NCBI RefSeq assembly: GCF_018812025.1
Contig: NC_063044.1
Location: 69,782,847-69,846,846, forward strand
Origin: Megalobrama amblycephala
Lineage: Eukaryota; Chordata; Actinopteri; Cypriniformes; Xenocyprididae
Direction: 5' to 3'
Length of the DNA: 64,000 nt
The first letter of the stretch is position 1. The number at the start of each line of letters is the position of its first letter. The notes below the pieces were generated by a model that searched no databases, had not been told where the DNA came from, and saw nothing but the letters and a program-made list of their open reading frames with translations. Below are positions 48,166 to 58,732 of the stretch, one piece after another. The position numbers and the translations under genes were made by a program.

Positions 48166-51100
48166 CTTTATTTTATATAGTGCCTTTAAAGGTAACATCT
48201 CAAAGCGCTTTAGAGGACATAGAGATAAAAAATGAAATAAAGCTCATATACATACCAGTACATGTACACATACATAGCATATATATGTATATGTGTGTAT
48301 ATATGGTATATGGAATTTGCGAAATCCAGATTGGAGTGGTTCAAAAAGATTGTTTGCAGTGAGATGAGGAAAAAAGACTTGAATTGTCTGCTTTATATGC
48401 TGATAATGTACAAACCCGATTCCAAAAAAGTTTGGACACTTAGAAATTGTGAATAAAAAAGGAATGCAATAATTTACAAATCTCTGTTATGTGATCATAG
48501 GCCAGTTCAAGCACTACTGAACGGTAACACGTAGGAAACACAATTTGATAAACAGGGTCCAACTCGGTCCCGTTTGCAGACATCGGAAGCCATTTGTGCA
48601 TTAAAACATCCTCGTCCCAATAATAACCTATTCTTACACGAGCAAGGTCACTTTTTGTTTTCACGGCAGTTTCAATACAGTGAGATAAAGTTGGATCAGA
48701 TTTCTGCGCAATACAGAGCTGCTTTCGACCAATGTTAACCATTTGATTGTCTTTATCAGAGCCCGTCTCTAACACATGGTCATCCACTGACAGAGACAAC
48801 TCCGTGGGGCCTGAACGCAATAAGAAAGAATCAGACAGATCAACGGCGTCAGCAAATTTTTGTGATTGTGAGCGCGTAACCGCACACCACACACGCCGGA
48901 AACAAAGGTGGAGAGACAGCCGGTGGAACGGAGTCCCGTGTAGGGGACTCTGACACTAAAGGGAAAGGGAACACACTACCCCCTGCCAAATCGTTCCCAA
49001 GAATGAAGTTTACGCCCTCGACAGGAAGTTTTGCGCATACTCCTACATCTACCAGGCCTGAGACCAAATCCGACTTCAAGAACATGGAGTGAACGGGAAC
49101 TCTAATACATCCCAGCTCAATTCCACGAACTAAAATATCAGTTCCTGTATATGTTTCCGCTGACAATGGAAGCGCATCTTCGCAAATAAACGAGTGAGCA
49201 GCGCCAGTGTCCCATAAAATGGACACAATTTTTGGCCTGTCTGTCTGGAGAAATAGAAACTGAGCCACTCATCAGAAAAGGCTTAAACATTTCCGTTCCA
49301 AATGACAACGACTCAGCGTTTTCTGTCAGCGGCTCAAATGCCACATGTGCAACACCTTTCGTTTTAGTAGCCGCATTCTTTTGTTTCCATGCCTTGCAGT
49401 CAGCAATAAGATGACTGGGATCAAGGCAGTAGAAACATACTCACTTAGACTCTGCACGTTTAAACACATTTCCTACAGACGCGCTCGCACAAGTTTCCAT
49501 TTTCGAGGGGTGTACAACTGCAGAACTCCTTTCAGCATACAATTTTACATTTTGACTCTGATGTGCCGTATAAAAAACAGTTCGGTGAGTTAATACGTAT
49601 TCAACACTGCTGCTTCAGACAAAGAGGTAACTTTTTGTTTGTTTAAATGTAAAACCAAGTTCTCAGGGAGACAACTTTTGAAATCCTCCAACAATATTAA
49701 TTCCTGGAGGTGCTCAAACGTTGTCGCTTCCGACACAATACACCGTTTTTCCAAAATAGCTTTCTTCTCATGCGCAAACTCCACGAAAGTTTACTTAGAT
49801 GCCTTGGTATGATTTCTAAATTTCTGCCTGTACGCCTCTGGCACAAGTTCGTATGCTCTTAGGACTGCGGCTTTCACCAAATCATAGTCCAGAGATTCTT
49901 CAGTGGGCAAGGCAGAGCAAACCTCCTGTGCCTTGCCCACGAAGCTACTCTGCAACATCACCGCCCACATATCTTTCGGCCAGCATAACTTCCCTGCCAC
50001 CCTCTCAAAAGCAGTGAAGTAGGCATCTACTTCCGATTCACGGAATTGTGGAACAAGTTTCATGTAACGGGTAGGATCAAACTGATTTGGTCTGTCGGCT
50101 CCCTGCGGCTCACTAACGGCAGGATGTGTTCTTTCCTCCTGTTTAGTTAAACGCAACAGTTCTAATTCGCGCAGATGGAGCACACGCGTTTCGTATTCTT
50201 GCCATTTAATCTGTAATTCTAGTTCTTTTAATTTCAGTGTCACATCAGGATCAAACTCGTGCGTGGGAGTAATTACTGATTCTTCTGGCAGAAGAGCAAG
50301 AGAAAGCAGTTCAGAAAAAAATTCCGCTTTAATATCTGCTTTTACTGCGGTAGGCAGAATGTGTTTATATTTTAAAGTGTTTAGCTATTTGCAGCAATTC
50401 TTTTTTCTGAAGCGATGCAATTGCTCAACAGTCGGAGACTCAACAAAAGCTCTGACCTCAGCCTCCATAATACTCCCCCTCACCTAAGATTTGCCTTATA
50501 TAAAATTGGACATGAGGAAAATTTAAAATTTACTCACCAAGTCTTTGATTCTTTGTAACTGAAGTTACGGACCTTGATGACGAGCCCCCATTATGTTACG
50601 GATTCCACACACACAGCCTTTGGTCGTAACATAGAGTCAGAGTCCTGTCTCCTGCTCCCACAAACACCACAATGTCACCAGTTGACTCATAGAGGAAGTT
50701 TGTTTATTTCTTAAATAAAGAAAATAAAAGGATGGCTTTAAGTCAGTGGGTCGGCCAAAACAACAAACAAAAGATGGGGATCTACCTACTTTTAAAGATC
50801 TTCTCTGGAAAAGAGATAACAAAAGAAAAACACAAGTCTTACCTTCCTGCTAACAGAATAAACAGGAGAAAATAGTAATTAAACAAAAAAGGGCCTCCCA
50901 CTAACAAACGGTCTGCATGGGAAAGGGCAATTGAACATTTACCGGCCAATACCGCTAACAATTTGTACTCCACACCAGGTTTTACTTTAAAGGCTAGTCC
51001 AGCAGCGTCACACACACTCGGCTGGTACAACAACAGGAAGCAGGAAGCAACAGGAACTCATCGAGCAGTCTTCCCTCCAAACTTTTATCCACTGAATGAT

Positions 51101-54100
51101 TCCCCGCTCCACCCACATAAACAGCTGCACCTGTGTTCACAACAATTAGCACGGAGCAACAGGGGGAGAGCGAGAGAGCGAGCACTTCACACACAACTTT
51201 TGCTCCACACAACGTCACACAATATAAGTAAACACTCAGTGACAAACAGACACCTAACATCTCATAAACTTATATGTTATTCACAATAGAATGTAGATAA
51301 CCTATCAAATGTTGAAAGTGAGACATTTTGAAATTTCATGCCAAATATTGGCTCATTTTGGATTTCATGAGAGCTACACATGCCAAAAAAGTTGGGACAG
51401 GTAGCAATAAGAGGCCGGAAAAGTTAAATGTACACATAAGGAACAGCTGGAGGACCAATTTGCAACTTATTAGTTGCAACATGATTGGGTATAAAAAGAG
51501 CCTCTCAGAGTGGCAGTGTCTCTCAGAAGTCAAGATGGGCAGAGGATCACCAATTCCCCCAATGCTGCGACAAAAATAGTGGAGCAATATCAGAAAGGAG
51601 TTTCTCAGAGAAAAATTGCAAAGAGTTTGAAGTTATCATCATCTACAGTGCATAATATCATCCAAAGATTCAGAGAATCTGGAACAATCTCTGTGCGTAA
51701 GGGTCAAGGCTGGAAAACCATACTGGATGCCCGTGATCTTCGGGCCCTTAGACGGCACTGCATCACATACAGGAATGCTACTGTAATGGAAATCACAACA
51801 TGGGCTCAGGAATACTTCCAGAAAACATTGTCGGTGAACACAATCCACTGTGCCATTCTAAAACTCTATAGGTCAAAAAAGAAGCCATATCTAAACATGA
51901 TCCAGAAGCGCAGGCGTTTTCTCTGGGCCAAGGCTCATTTAAAATGGACTGTGGTAAAGTGGAAAACTGTTCTGTGGTCAAACGAATCAAAATGTGAAGT
52001 TTCTGGCAAATCCAACATGTGGGTCTGGGGGTCACATCAGCAAGAGACTTTTGAGAAAATTAAAGAGGAACTGACAACACCCCAAGGTTTACCAGGTTTA
52101 GTGCTGTATGATACAAACAAGGATACAGTTGTTTCTGCAGATGACTCTTCTGGGAGCCGTTCTCCTTCAGAAGCAAGCAGATAATGTATGGAAACCCGTG
52201 GCGTATGATTTAAGGGCTCTCAGTAATATGGAGCAGCAATACGTGCAGATTGAGAAGGAGGCACTGGCCTCCACATGGGCCTGTGAGAGGTTTGCAGAGT
52301 TTCTCATTGGAAAAAGTTTCCACAACGAAACTGATCATAAACCTCTAGTTCCTCTGCTTAGTTCAAGGAAATTGGATGAACTCCCTCCATGCATTCAGCG
52401 CCTTCGTATGCGTCTTCTGAGGTTTTCGTAGACTATATCGCATGTGGCCGGCAAAAACATTGCAACTGCAGATGTGTTGTCTTGAGCGCTCATAAGCAGT
52501 ACAGCAGAAGGGTTGTCCGAAGAAGATATCAATCTATATGCCGACTCCATCATGGCAAATCTTCCAGCTACACAAAAAAAGCTCATAGAGATTCAAGAAC
52601 ACCAGGACATGGATTCCATACTCCAGCAGCAATAAAAAAATACTGTGTGAAAGGATGGCCAGATAAATTCTCCATTTTACAAAGCTTTCCAGCCTTACTT
52701 GTCATTGTCAGGAGAACTTTGTGTGCAGAACAAATTGTTATTGAATGGAATCAGGATTGTCATTCCAACGTCACTCCGAGCTGAGATTCTGAAAAAACTG
52801 CCTGAGGGACACCTTGACATAACAAAGTGTCGTGAGAGAGCTAGACAATCAGTTTGGTGGCCAGGTGTCAGTAAAGACCTTGCAAAAGTGACTTAGAACT
52901 GTGACACATGTGCATGTGAGAACAAATTTCAAAGAAACAATGCTGCCTACTGAATTTACAACAAGGCCACGGTCCACAGTAGGAGCAGATTTGTCTCAGA
53001 AAGACAAGAAGCATTACTTGGTCATTGTGGACTACTTTTCTAGATTCTTTGAGGTTGCGAAACTGACATCAACAACTGCAGAAGCTGTAGTTGAACACTT
53101 CAAGTCCATCTTTGCATGTCATGGAATTCCCGAGGTGATGCGCTTGGGTAACGGGCCACAGTTTGCTTCAGAGTATTTCTGTGTGTTTTCACAGGACTGG
53201 GGTTTTGACCGTGTGACGTTGAGTCCTCATTTTCCGTAGAGCAACGGAGTGCAATCCCTACCTTGCACTTATGGCTTACCGAGCAGCCCCTCTTGCCAAT
53301 GGGTAGAGTCCTGCCAAGCTCCTCATGGGAAGGAAAATAAGAACAGTAAGAACTAGTTCCTGTGATTCCGTCACAGCTCGGTCCAAAGTGTGTAGATTTG
53401 GAAAAGCTGAAAAATATAGAACTGATCTACAAACAGAAACAAAATTTCGACAGAATGCACAAAGCACACAACATGACACACTTGCAACCAGCTGAACATG
53501 TATGGGTCAAAGACACTTCTGAAAGGGGTACTGGTGTCTACACTGCTGGCACACCCAGATCTTACCTCATAGAGACACCCAGAGGTACCTTGAGGAGAAA
53601 TATGTTTCACCTCTCACCAACTCCAAAAGCTCCTGTGACATCTGTTCTTTCAGACTCAACAGATATACATTCATCTCTATGCTCTGCAAGTCTGTCACAC
53701 CAGAAATTCAGAAGATTGCAAGAAATGGTATCCTTCCAGGATTAGAGCTCCTCTTGGGTAACTAAAAGGATTGTGATTGTAGTTAGAGATGCCCCGGAGA
53801 AACACTGAGTGGTCAATGGGGCAGAATAATCCCCACACTCAGTTGAAGGTTTTGGGTAGTCCACCCCATCCTTCTAGTCTAGAAGAATAACCATACAAAG
53901 CATGATTTGCTATCATTTTGTTGTATGAAAAAAGAAAGAAAAATCATTGTTGAATTGGTCAAAATTTACAGAATTGTTATTTGAACTACTTTGCATTAAA
54001 CTGTTAATTGTCTAATAAGAAGATAAATATTTCTAAGTTTATTTTGCTCCCCTAAAGGAAAAAAAAAGAAAAAATCTTATTTGGAAACAAGGATGTAGTA

Positions 54101-55729
54101 TTAGGTTCTATATGGTAACATAATATTGCATTAACCGGGTGTGGAACTGATATTGAGTGTGTTACAGTATTGTGGGATGTTGAATAAAGAAGTCATCAGA
54201 AGTTATGGCTGGCTGTTGCATCATCCTCCATTAGAAAGGTTGTCGCTGTACCTATTAAACAACAGAACAGATATGTTTCATGTCTTAATTTATTAAAATA
54301 TATCATAATGATCACTCAAATATTCTGTGTTTCAGGTACCAGTGGAGTACATGATGTGTTCATCAGTTCTGGTGAAAATGTCCGTCTGCCCTGTAATAAT
54401 GCTCTTTCTGACTCTAAATCAACTACATGGATCTACAGCACACATTCAGCAGCAGTTGCACTGATTGATGGAGGGATAAAGAATAAAGACACAGAGAGAC
54501 ATGAGAGACTGAGTCTGGGGTCTGACTGCTCTCTGAACATCAAGAACATCACAGAAGAAGATCCTGGATTATACACCTGCAGACAATATGTGAATGGAGG
54601 AAAACAAGGAACTGTTATACGTGTTTATCTGCATGTTCTTCATGGTACGTTTATGATTATGTGATCAATTTAAAAAGAGCAGATTCTCCCTTTAAAGGTG
54701 CCCTCGAATGAAAAATTGAATTTATCTTGGCATAGTTAAATAACAAGAGTTCAGTACATGGGAAAGACATACAGTGAGTCTCAAACTCCATTGTTTCCTC
54801 CTTCTTATATAAATCTCATTTGTTTAAAAGACCTCCGAAGAACAGGCGAATCTCAACATAACACCGACTGTTACGTAACAGTCGGGATCATTAATATGTA
54901 CGCCCCCAATATTTGCATATGCCAGCTCATGTTCCCAACATTATGAAAGGCATTAGACAAGGGCAGCCAGTATTAACATCTGGATGTGCACAGCTGAATC
55001 ATCAGACTAGGTAAGCAAGCAAGAACAACAGCGAAAAATGGCAGATGGAGCAATAATAACTGACATGATCCATGATAACATGATATTTTTAGTGATATTT
55101 GTAAACAGTCTTTCTAAATGTTTCATTAGCATGTTGCTAATGTACTGTTAAATGTGGTTAAAGTTACCATCAGTTATTACTGTATTCACGGAGACAAGAG
55201 CCGTCGCTATTTTCATTTTTAAACACTTGCAGTCTGTATAATGCATAAACACAACTTCATTCTTTTTAAATCTCTCCAACAGTGTAGCATTAGCCGCTAG
55301 CCACGGAGCATAGCCTCAAATTCATTCAGAATCAGAAGTAAACAATATAACAGTATACTATACTGACATAATCCGATGCATGCATGCTGCATGCATGACG
55401 AACACTTTGTAGAGATCCATTTTGAGGGTTATATTAGATGTGTAAACTTTGTTAAGGCACTGTTTAAGGCAAGCGCAAGCTCTGTGGGCGGAGAGCACGG
55501 GATTTAAAGCGGCCACAGCATAAAATCGGCGTGTTTATAATGATGCCTCAAAATAGGCAGTTAAAAAAATTTATAAAAAATAATCTATGGGGTATTTTGA
55601 GCTGAAACTTCACAGACACATTCAGGGGACACCTTAGACTTATATTACATATTTTTAAAACATAATCTAGGGCACCTTTAAACTCACATGATGATTGAAG
55701 AGTCTGTGATTTGTGTCTTGTGTTCAGTT

Positions 55730-55760
<31 letters not shown>

Positions 55761-56585
55761 CACAGACTGAGATCAGTCCAGGTCGCTCTGTGACTCTCTC
55801 CTGTCAGTTGTATTCATATTCTGGATTCTCCTGTGATTATTGGGTTCGTTCTGAGGGACTTCAGGTGTCGTGGGTGAATCAGACTGGTGTTGATCTGAAG
55901 ACAGACTCCAGATATCAGATATTATTCTCATCAGATCACTGTATCATCACTCTGACTACAACACTCCTGAATGAAGATGACAACAGAGAGTGGAGATGTC
56001 AGCTTACTCTCAGAAATCAACTCCAGACCTCAGTCAGATACACTGTCAAGTATTCAGGTGAGAATCAACTATTACTACTGTAAAATATGATGTTAATGTC
56101 CTACAGATGAACATCTGAACATTCATCTTCTGCAGCATCAGAAACTGAAGTCAGTGTGACTGCTGGATCATTATTCAGAGGTACGACACGTTCATTTCTA
56201 CTGACAGCTTTACACCATTAAACTATCAGTCAGTCTGTAAATGCTTCATCAATAACTGTTCATAGTTGAATCCCCTTGACTTCAGTCATGTCCAGTTTCT
56301 CTTCTTCTTCTTCTTCTTCTTCCACACGTTTCCTGCAGTGATTGTGATGATTGTTGAGATGGCAGTGTTTGCTGCTCCTACTGTGATTCTTCTTCAGATC
56401 ATCTGTGCAAGAAGAGCTGGTGAGTTTGAGCTTCACACAATCTGATAATTCACACTCATCTGATCTGGAACAATCTGCAATCATGGTAAAAACACATACG
56501 AGAGGTCAGTCAATGCTTTTATTTTGCAGGGAGGAAGGACTCGCAGCACCCAGAGGAAATAGAGATGCCTACAATATTACAATAA
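47800..56585 (+). CDS. Two-Ig-domain membrane receptor, six exons
   Basis: Exons: 47800-47860 (signal peptide, [15 protein letters not shown]), 54336-54644 (first Ig domain), 55728-56057 (second Ig domain), 56136-56180 (stalk), 56339-56419 (membrane segment), 56530-56585 (tail). All junctions are GT-AG, phase 1, and join to 293 codons. Ig domain 1 has VRLPC, a TTWIYS tryptophan and the DPGLYTC end of a V-set fold. Domain 2 has VTLSC, the VSWVNQ tryptophan and REWRC. The membrane segment ([21 protein letters not shown]) holds one Glu. The cytoplasmic tail is about 20 residues with no ITIM or other tyrosine motif. The Glu and short tail suggest pairing with or signalling through a partner, which is inference. 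Fish have large families of such receptors. Intron 1 (6.5 kb) is full of transposons; intron 2 is mostly MITE A copy 3. Confidence 0.85.
48128..48250. repeat. (AAT)n microsatellite and LINE/SINE tail in intron 1
   Basis: About 12 AAT units, then 'tttattttatatagtgcctttaaa' and 'ctcaaagcgcttta', the reversed 3' tail of an L2-type LINE or its SINE. Confidence 0.7.
48500..48892 (-). pseudogene. Gypsy pol fragment (integrase N-terminal region)
   Basis: It shows residues [18 protein letters not shown], then [12 protein letters not shown] and [22 protein letters not shown]. This is the stretch just before and at the first His of the integrase zinc-binding domain, where intact relatives read LAHDH. 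The sequence stops there at the deletion joint. No reverse transcriptase lies between this and the protease, so an internal deletion removed it. Confidence 0.65.
48849..49344 (-). pseudogene. Gypsy aspartic protease fragment
   Basis: It contains [15 protein letters not shown], the D(T/S)G active site of a retropepsin, and [10 protein letters not shown], matching the (I/L)LG-x-D(L/F) second conserved block. Parts lie in two overlapping frames, so the gene is frameshifted. Confidence 0.75.
49590..50243 (-). pseudogene. gag: Gypsy gag (SCAN-like capsid region)
   Basis: Two successive minus-strand frames (49791-50243 and 49590-49784). The first has a basic coiled-coil start, then [25 protein letters not shown] and [16 protein letters not shown], with [14 protein letters not shown] at its end. 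The second continues with [14 protein letters not shown]. This is the SCAN-like gag of Ty3/gypsy elements in fish. A stop between the frames shows decay. No CCHC knuckle is preserved in these frames. Confidence 0.8.
50579..51259 (-). repeat. Gypsy 5' LTR (50594-51259) and primer site
   Basis: Minus-strand LTR TGTTAGGTGTCTG...GAATCCGTAACA (666 bp) with inverted TGTTA/TAACA ends. Three bases on comes TGGGGGCTCGTC (50579-50590). This equals the first 12 bases of the primer site of retroelements primed by tRNA-Pro, then diverges. Confidence 0.75.
51536..52010 (+). pseudogene. Tc1 transposase fragment
   Basis: Start Met at 51536, an early frameshift near 51575, then an open frame through both DNA-binding helix-turn-helix regions ([20 protein letters not shown]; then [18 protein letters not shown]) and [13 protein letters not shown] to the first catalytic block. 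The key Asp is Asn (LWSNES). Reading continues in frame into the gypsy sequence beyond 52010. Confidence 0.85.
52011..53745 (+). pseudogene. Second Ty3/gypsy pol relic (RNase H and integrase)
   Basis: [20 protein letters not shown] starts the connection after reverse transcriptase. Then [18 protein letters not shown] and [12 protein letters not shown] mark the RT-RNase H tail. Integrase follows: [19 protein letters not shown] (zinc-binding part), [13 protein letters not shown] with the first catalytic Asp, and [10 protein letters not shown], where the second catalytic Asp of SDNGPQF has become Gly. A stop replaces Gln in the SPHYPQSNG-type block. The C-terminal part ([12 protein letters not shown]...) reaches 53745. 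The 5' part is missing; the Tc1 lies against it. Confidence 0.8.
53746..54335. other. Rest of intron 1, possible LTR remnant
   Basis: Directly after the gypsy pol end. An AATAAAG word at about 54184 with 'cctccattagaaagg' beyond it may be the remains of a 3' LTR. Edges were not found. It ends at the acceptor of Ig exon 2. Confidence 0.35.
54691..55682 (-). mobile_element. MITE family A, copy 3, in Ig receptor intron 2
   Basis: TAAAGGTGCCCT at the left and AGGGCACCTTTA at the right. In reverse orientation it matches copy 1 along its length. The octamer (ATTTGCAT, 54911-54918) and the 18-bp TTACGTAA palindrome (54866-54883) are intact. Confidence 0.85.
55728..55757 (+). repeat. TCA microsatellite coding a poly-Ser run
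   Basis: TCA/TCC triplets right after the exon 3 acceptor code about ten serines at the start of the second Ig domain. A second AG just after the repeat (CCTCACAG) could serve as an alternative acceptor that removes the run in frame. Confidence 0.75.
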
Positions 56586-57009
56586 AATACTGCTGAGTTT
56601 GGAGACCATCTGAAACAAGATTTAAAACAGCAAAAACTCACAGAGGATTGTTCATTGATTGGTTTTCTTCTTCTCAGAAAACAGAGAAAAACTCCTTGAA
56701 GAAATAGTGACACCATCAAGTTTAGATTCAAATATCTTTTACAAATAAAAGGCCAGATTTTTTGGAAACCTTTCAGTAACAAACCAGCTTTATCACTAAT
56801 AAATTAATGTTTATATTTCTAGATTTTAATGGCATGATAAAAGAAAGAAGTGAAACTAACAGTAATAAACGAGTTTGTGTGCAAAAGAATATCCTATAAA
56901 CTGTTCAGATCATATGTGTGTTGAGTCAGTGTGGTTTACAATATGCACTTTATCACACTGAACAACATGTTTCACTCAGACGTAAAGCGACACTTCACTG
57001 TGGTATAGA
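56586..57009 (+). promoter_or_regulatory. Ig receptor 3' UTR
   Basis: No coding sequence. AATAAA occurs immediately after the stop (56581-56586) and again at 56744-56749; the second is the more plausible polyadenylation signal. Confidence 0.5.
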
Positions 57010-57540
57010 GTCAAGTCTCAAGTCTCAAGTCTATTTATAGAGCCCTTTCCACTACAAAGTAGACCAAAGGACAGTACAGCAATACAACAACAAAAACTAT
57101 ACAATAACAGAAAAACATTTAAAAGAATGCACATCATCCAAAAGTCAACAGTTAAAAGCCATAGAAAACAGGAATGTTTTCACGCGAGATTTAAAAACAT
57201 CAACTGAGGGTGCAGATCTGATGTCAGGAGGTATTCCAGAGTCTTGGGCCGGCAACCAAAAATTCATGATCCCCTTTAGTTTTCAGGCGAGAGCTGTAAG
57301 CAATTAAATGATCTTTGAGATCTACCAGAGTTCAAATGAATCAGGCCCGAAATATATTCTGGAAGCATCTCATGGACAGCTTTAAAAATGCACAGTAACA
57401 CCTTATACTGAATCTGATATTTAACCAGAAACCAATGCAGCTTTTCCAAAACTGGAGTAATATGCTCCCTTTTCTTTGTGTTAATAAGGAGCCTCACTGC
57501 TGCATTCTGGACCAATTGCAATTTTGAAATAAGAGTTTAA
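57010..57540 (-). pseudogene. L2/CR1-type LINE C-terminal fragment
   Basis: Minus-strand residues LVQNAAVRLLINTKKREHIT, then VLEKLHWFLVKYQIQYKVLL and LPEYISGLIHLNSGRSQRS are the conserved C-terminal region of L2/CR1 ORF2. The plus-strand left end 'ctatttatagagccctttcc' is the LINE tail. It lies just past the Ig receptor. Confidence 0.8.
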
Positions 57541-58732
57541 AATCAAGAAGAAACAGGACGAGAAAGAGAAGAAGTACCACTAGAATGGGAGGAATGAAGA
57601 TGGATTCAAAGGCCAAAGAGATGATTAAATTACTGAGACAGCAACAGAGAATTAATTTGAAATTGATTATGATTATTGATTATGCTTATTAAACAATCAT
57701 ATACGGCGAATACTTATATTTGTGACCTGGGACAGACTACAAACGAGGTTGAAGCTTTGACCACAGAAGCTTCAGCGCCGGTTGAATCTGACAATTGTGT
57801 TTAAGGGCTAAAAGGTTAAAACGATGCTTGAATAGAAGTATGTTTTTATCTTTCATATCTAGAGGTGTTAAGGCAGGCTAACCACGATGTATGTTTTAGA
57901 CACTGAGCAAGAAGGATTAAGGGGAACTAAAACTAACTATGATGTATGTTTTTAAGGCAAGCTAAGTAAGATGCATGTTCTGTTTGCTGCACTAGAAGTG
58001 TTAGTGGGGGCCAGTGTGAAGGTCTTAAAGTTCAAGTGATTAAAATTAAAATTAGAATTGACCGTTGTATCTTATTTGCACACAACATGAGACTGTGAGG
58101 AACTGTATTCACACTTACAAGTAAGGAAATGTTTATGTTAGGAAAAGGATGTGATCTTTGCAGACTATATATATATATCGGAGGTTGTACAACAGAAGAT
58201 CGCCACACCTCGGGTGAAGACTTTACTCGCTTTTATGTTTTTCTATTTTTATTCTGTATCTTGTTTTAAAACCGAAACCATTGTATTTGGTGATTCGTAA
58301 ACCTCTCTAAACATAATCTATTATCGATACCTGTAATTTACTTACTTCCATCGAGCCTCAAGAGCATCAGATCCTGACTGAGCTGGTGTGGACTCCATCT
58401 TGAAATCTCTAATCATCGTACAACGCTCTCAAATCAAGGTAAGACCAAATCTTTTGCTGCAGTAGAGGATTATAGAGATGTGTGTTTGATTAATTGGAGG
58501 TTGAGGGGGATAACAAATACAACAAAACTTGTGTGGAAAGATGTTGTATGATGAAAGGGTAGAAGCTAAAAAGAGAGCTGGGTCTTTGCAAGATAGAAGG
58601 CAAACACTTTTTCCTCAAGTGAAAGTGTGTAATATTGGTGTAATTTAGGGTACAAACAAGTAGCCTAACGATTCCCTAACATCATGCAATATGTAGCAAT
58701 TAAATGTATATGCTTTATAGGCACAAATGATC
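57541..58732. other. Non-coding stretch, LTR-like promoter segment
   Basis: A TATATATATAT run near 58168 is followed by 'cggaggttgtacaac', a T-rich block and AAAACCG words, which resembles the U3/R arrangement of an LTR. The best outer limits are about 57700 and 58620, but no TG...CA pair with target duplication was established. No gene is seen. Confidence 0.3.

Larger units (their letters stand above)
48485..51259 (-). mobile_element. Ty3/gypsy element, 3' deleted, inserted in the Tc1
   Basis: In minus orientation: 5' LTR (50594-51259), primer site (50579-50590), gag (49590-50243), protease (48849-49344) and the start of the integrase region (48500-48892). Reverse transcriptase, most of integrase and the 3' LTR are absent. 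TCTC flanks both sides (48481-48484, 51260-51263), a 4-bp target duplication, even though the 3' LTR is gone. The deletion appears to join the terminal TGTTA of the lost LTR to a TGTTA in integrase (see findings). Confidence 0.8.
48411..52010 (+). mobile_element. Tc1-type transposon, split by a gypsy element and 3' truncated
   Basis: The left end CAAACCCGATTCCAAAAAAG follows TA at 48409-48410. The element is interrupted at 48485 and resumes at 51260 ('...aaatctc' joined to 'ataaacttat'). A second copy of the terminal word (CCAAAAAAGTTGGGACA, about 51385) gives the IR/DR layout known from Tc1 elements. The transposase starts at 51536 ([13 protein letters not shown]). It shifts frame almost at once, then reads [20 protein letters not shown] (paired-like helix-turn-helix) to LWSNESKCE, where the catalytic Asp of LWSDES is Asn. 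The rest of the catalytic domain and the right end are missing. Confidence 0.85.
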
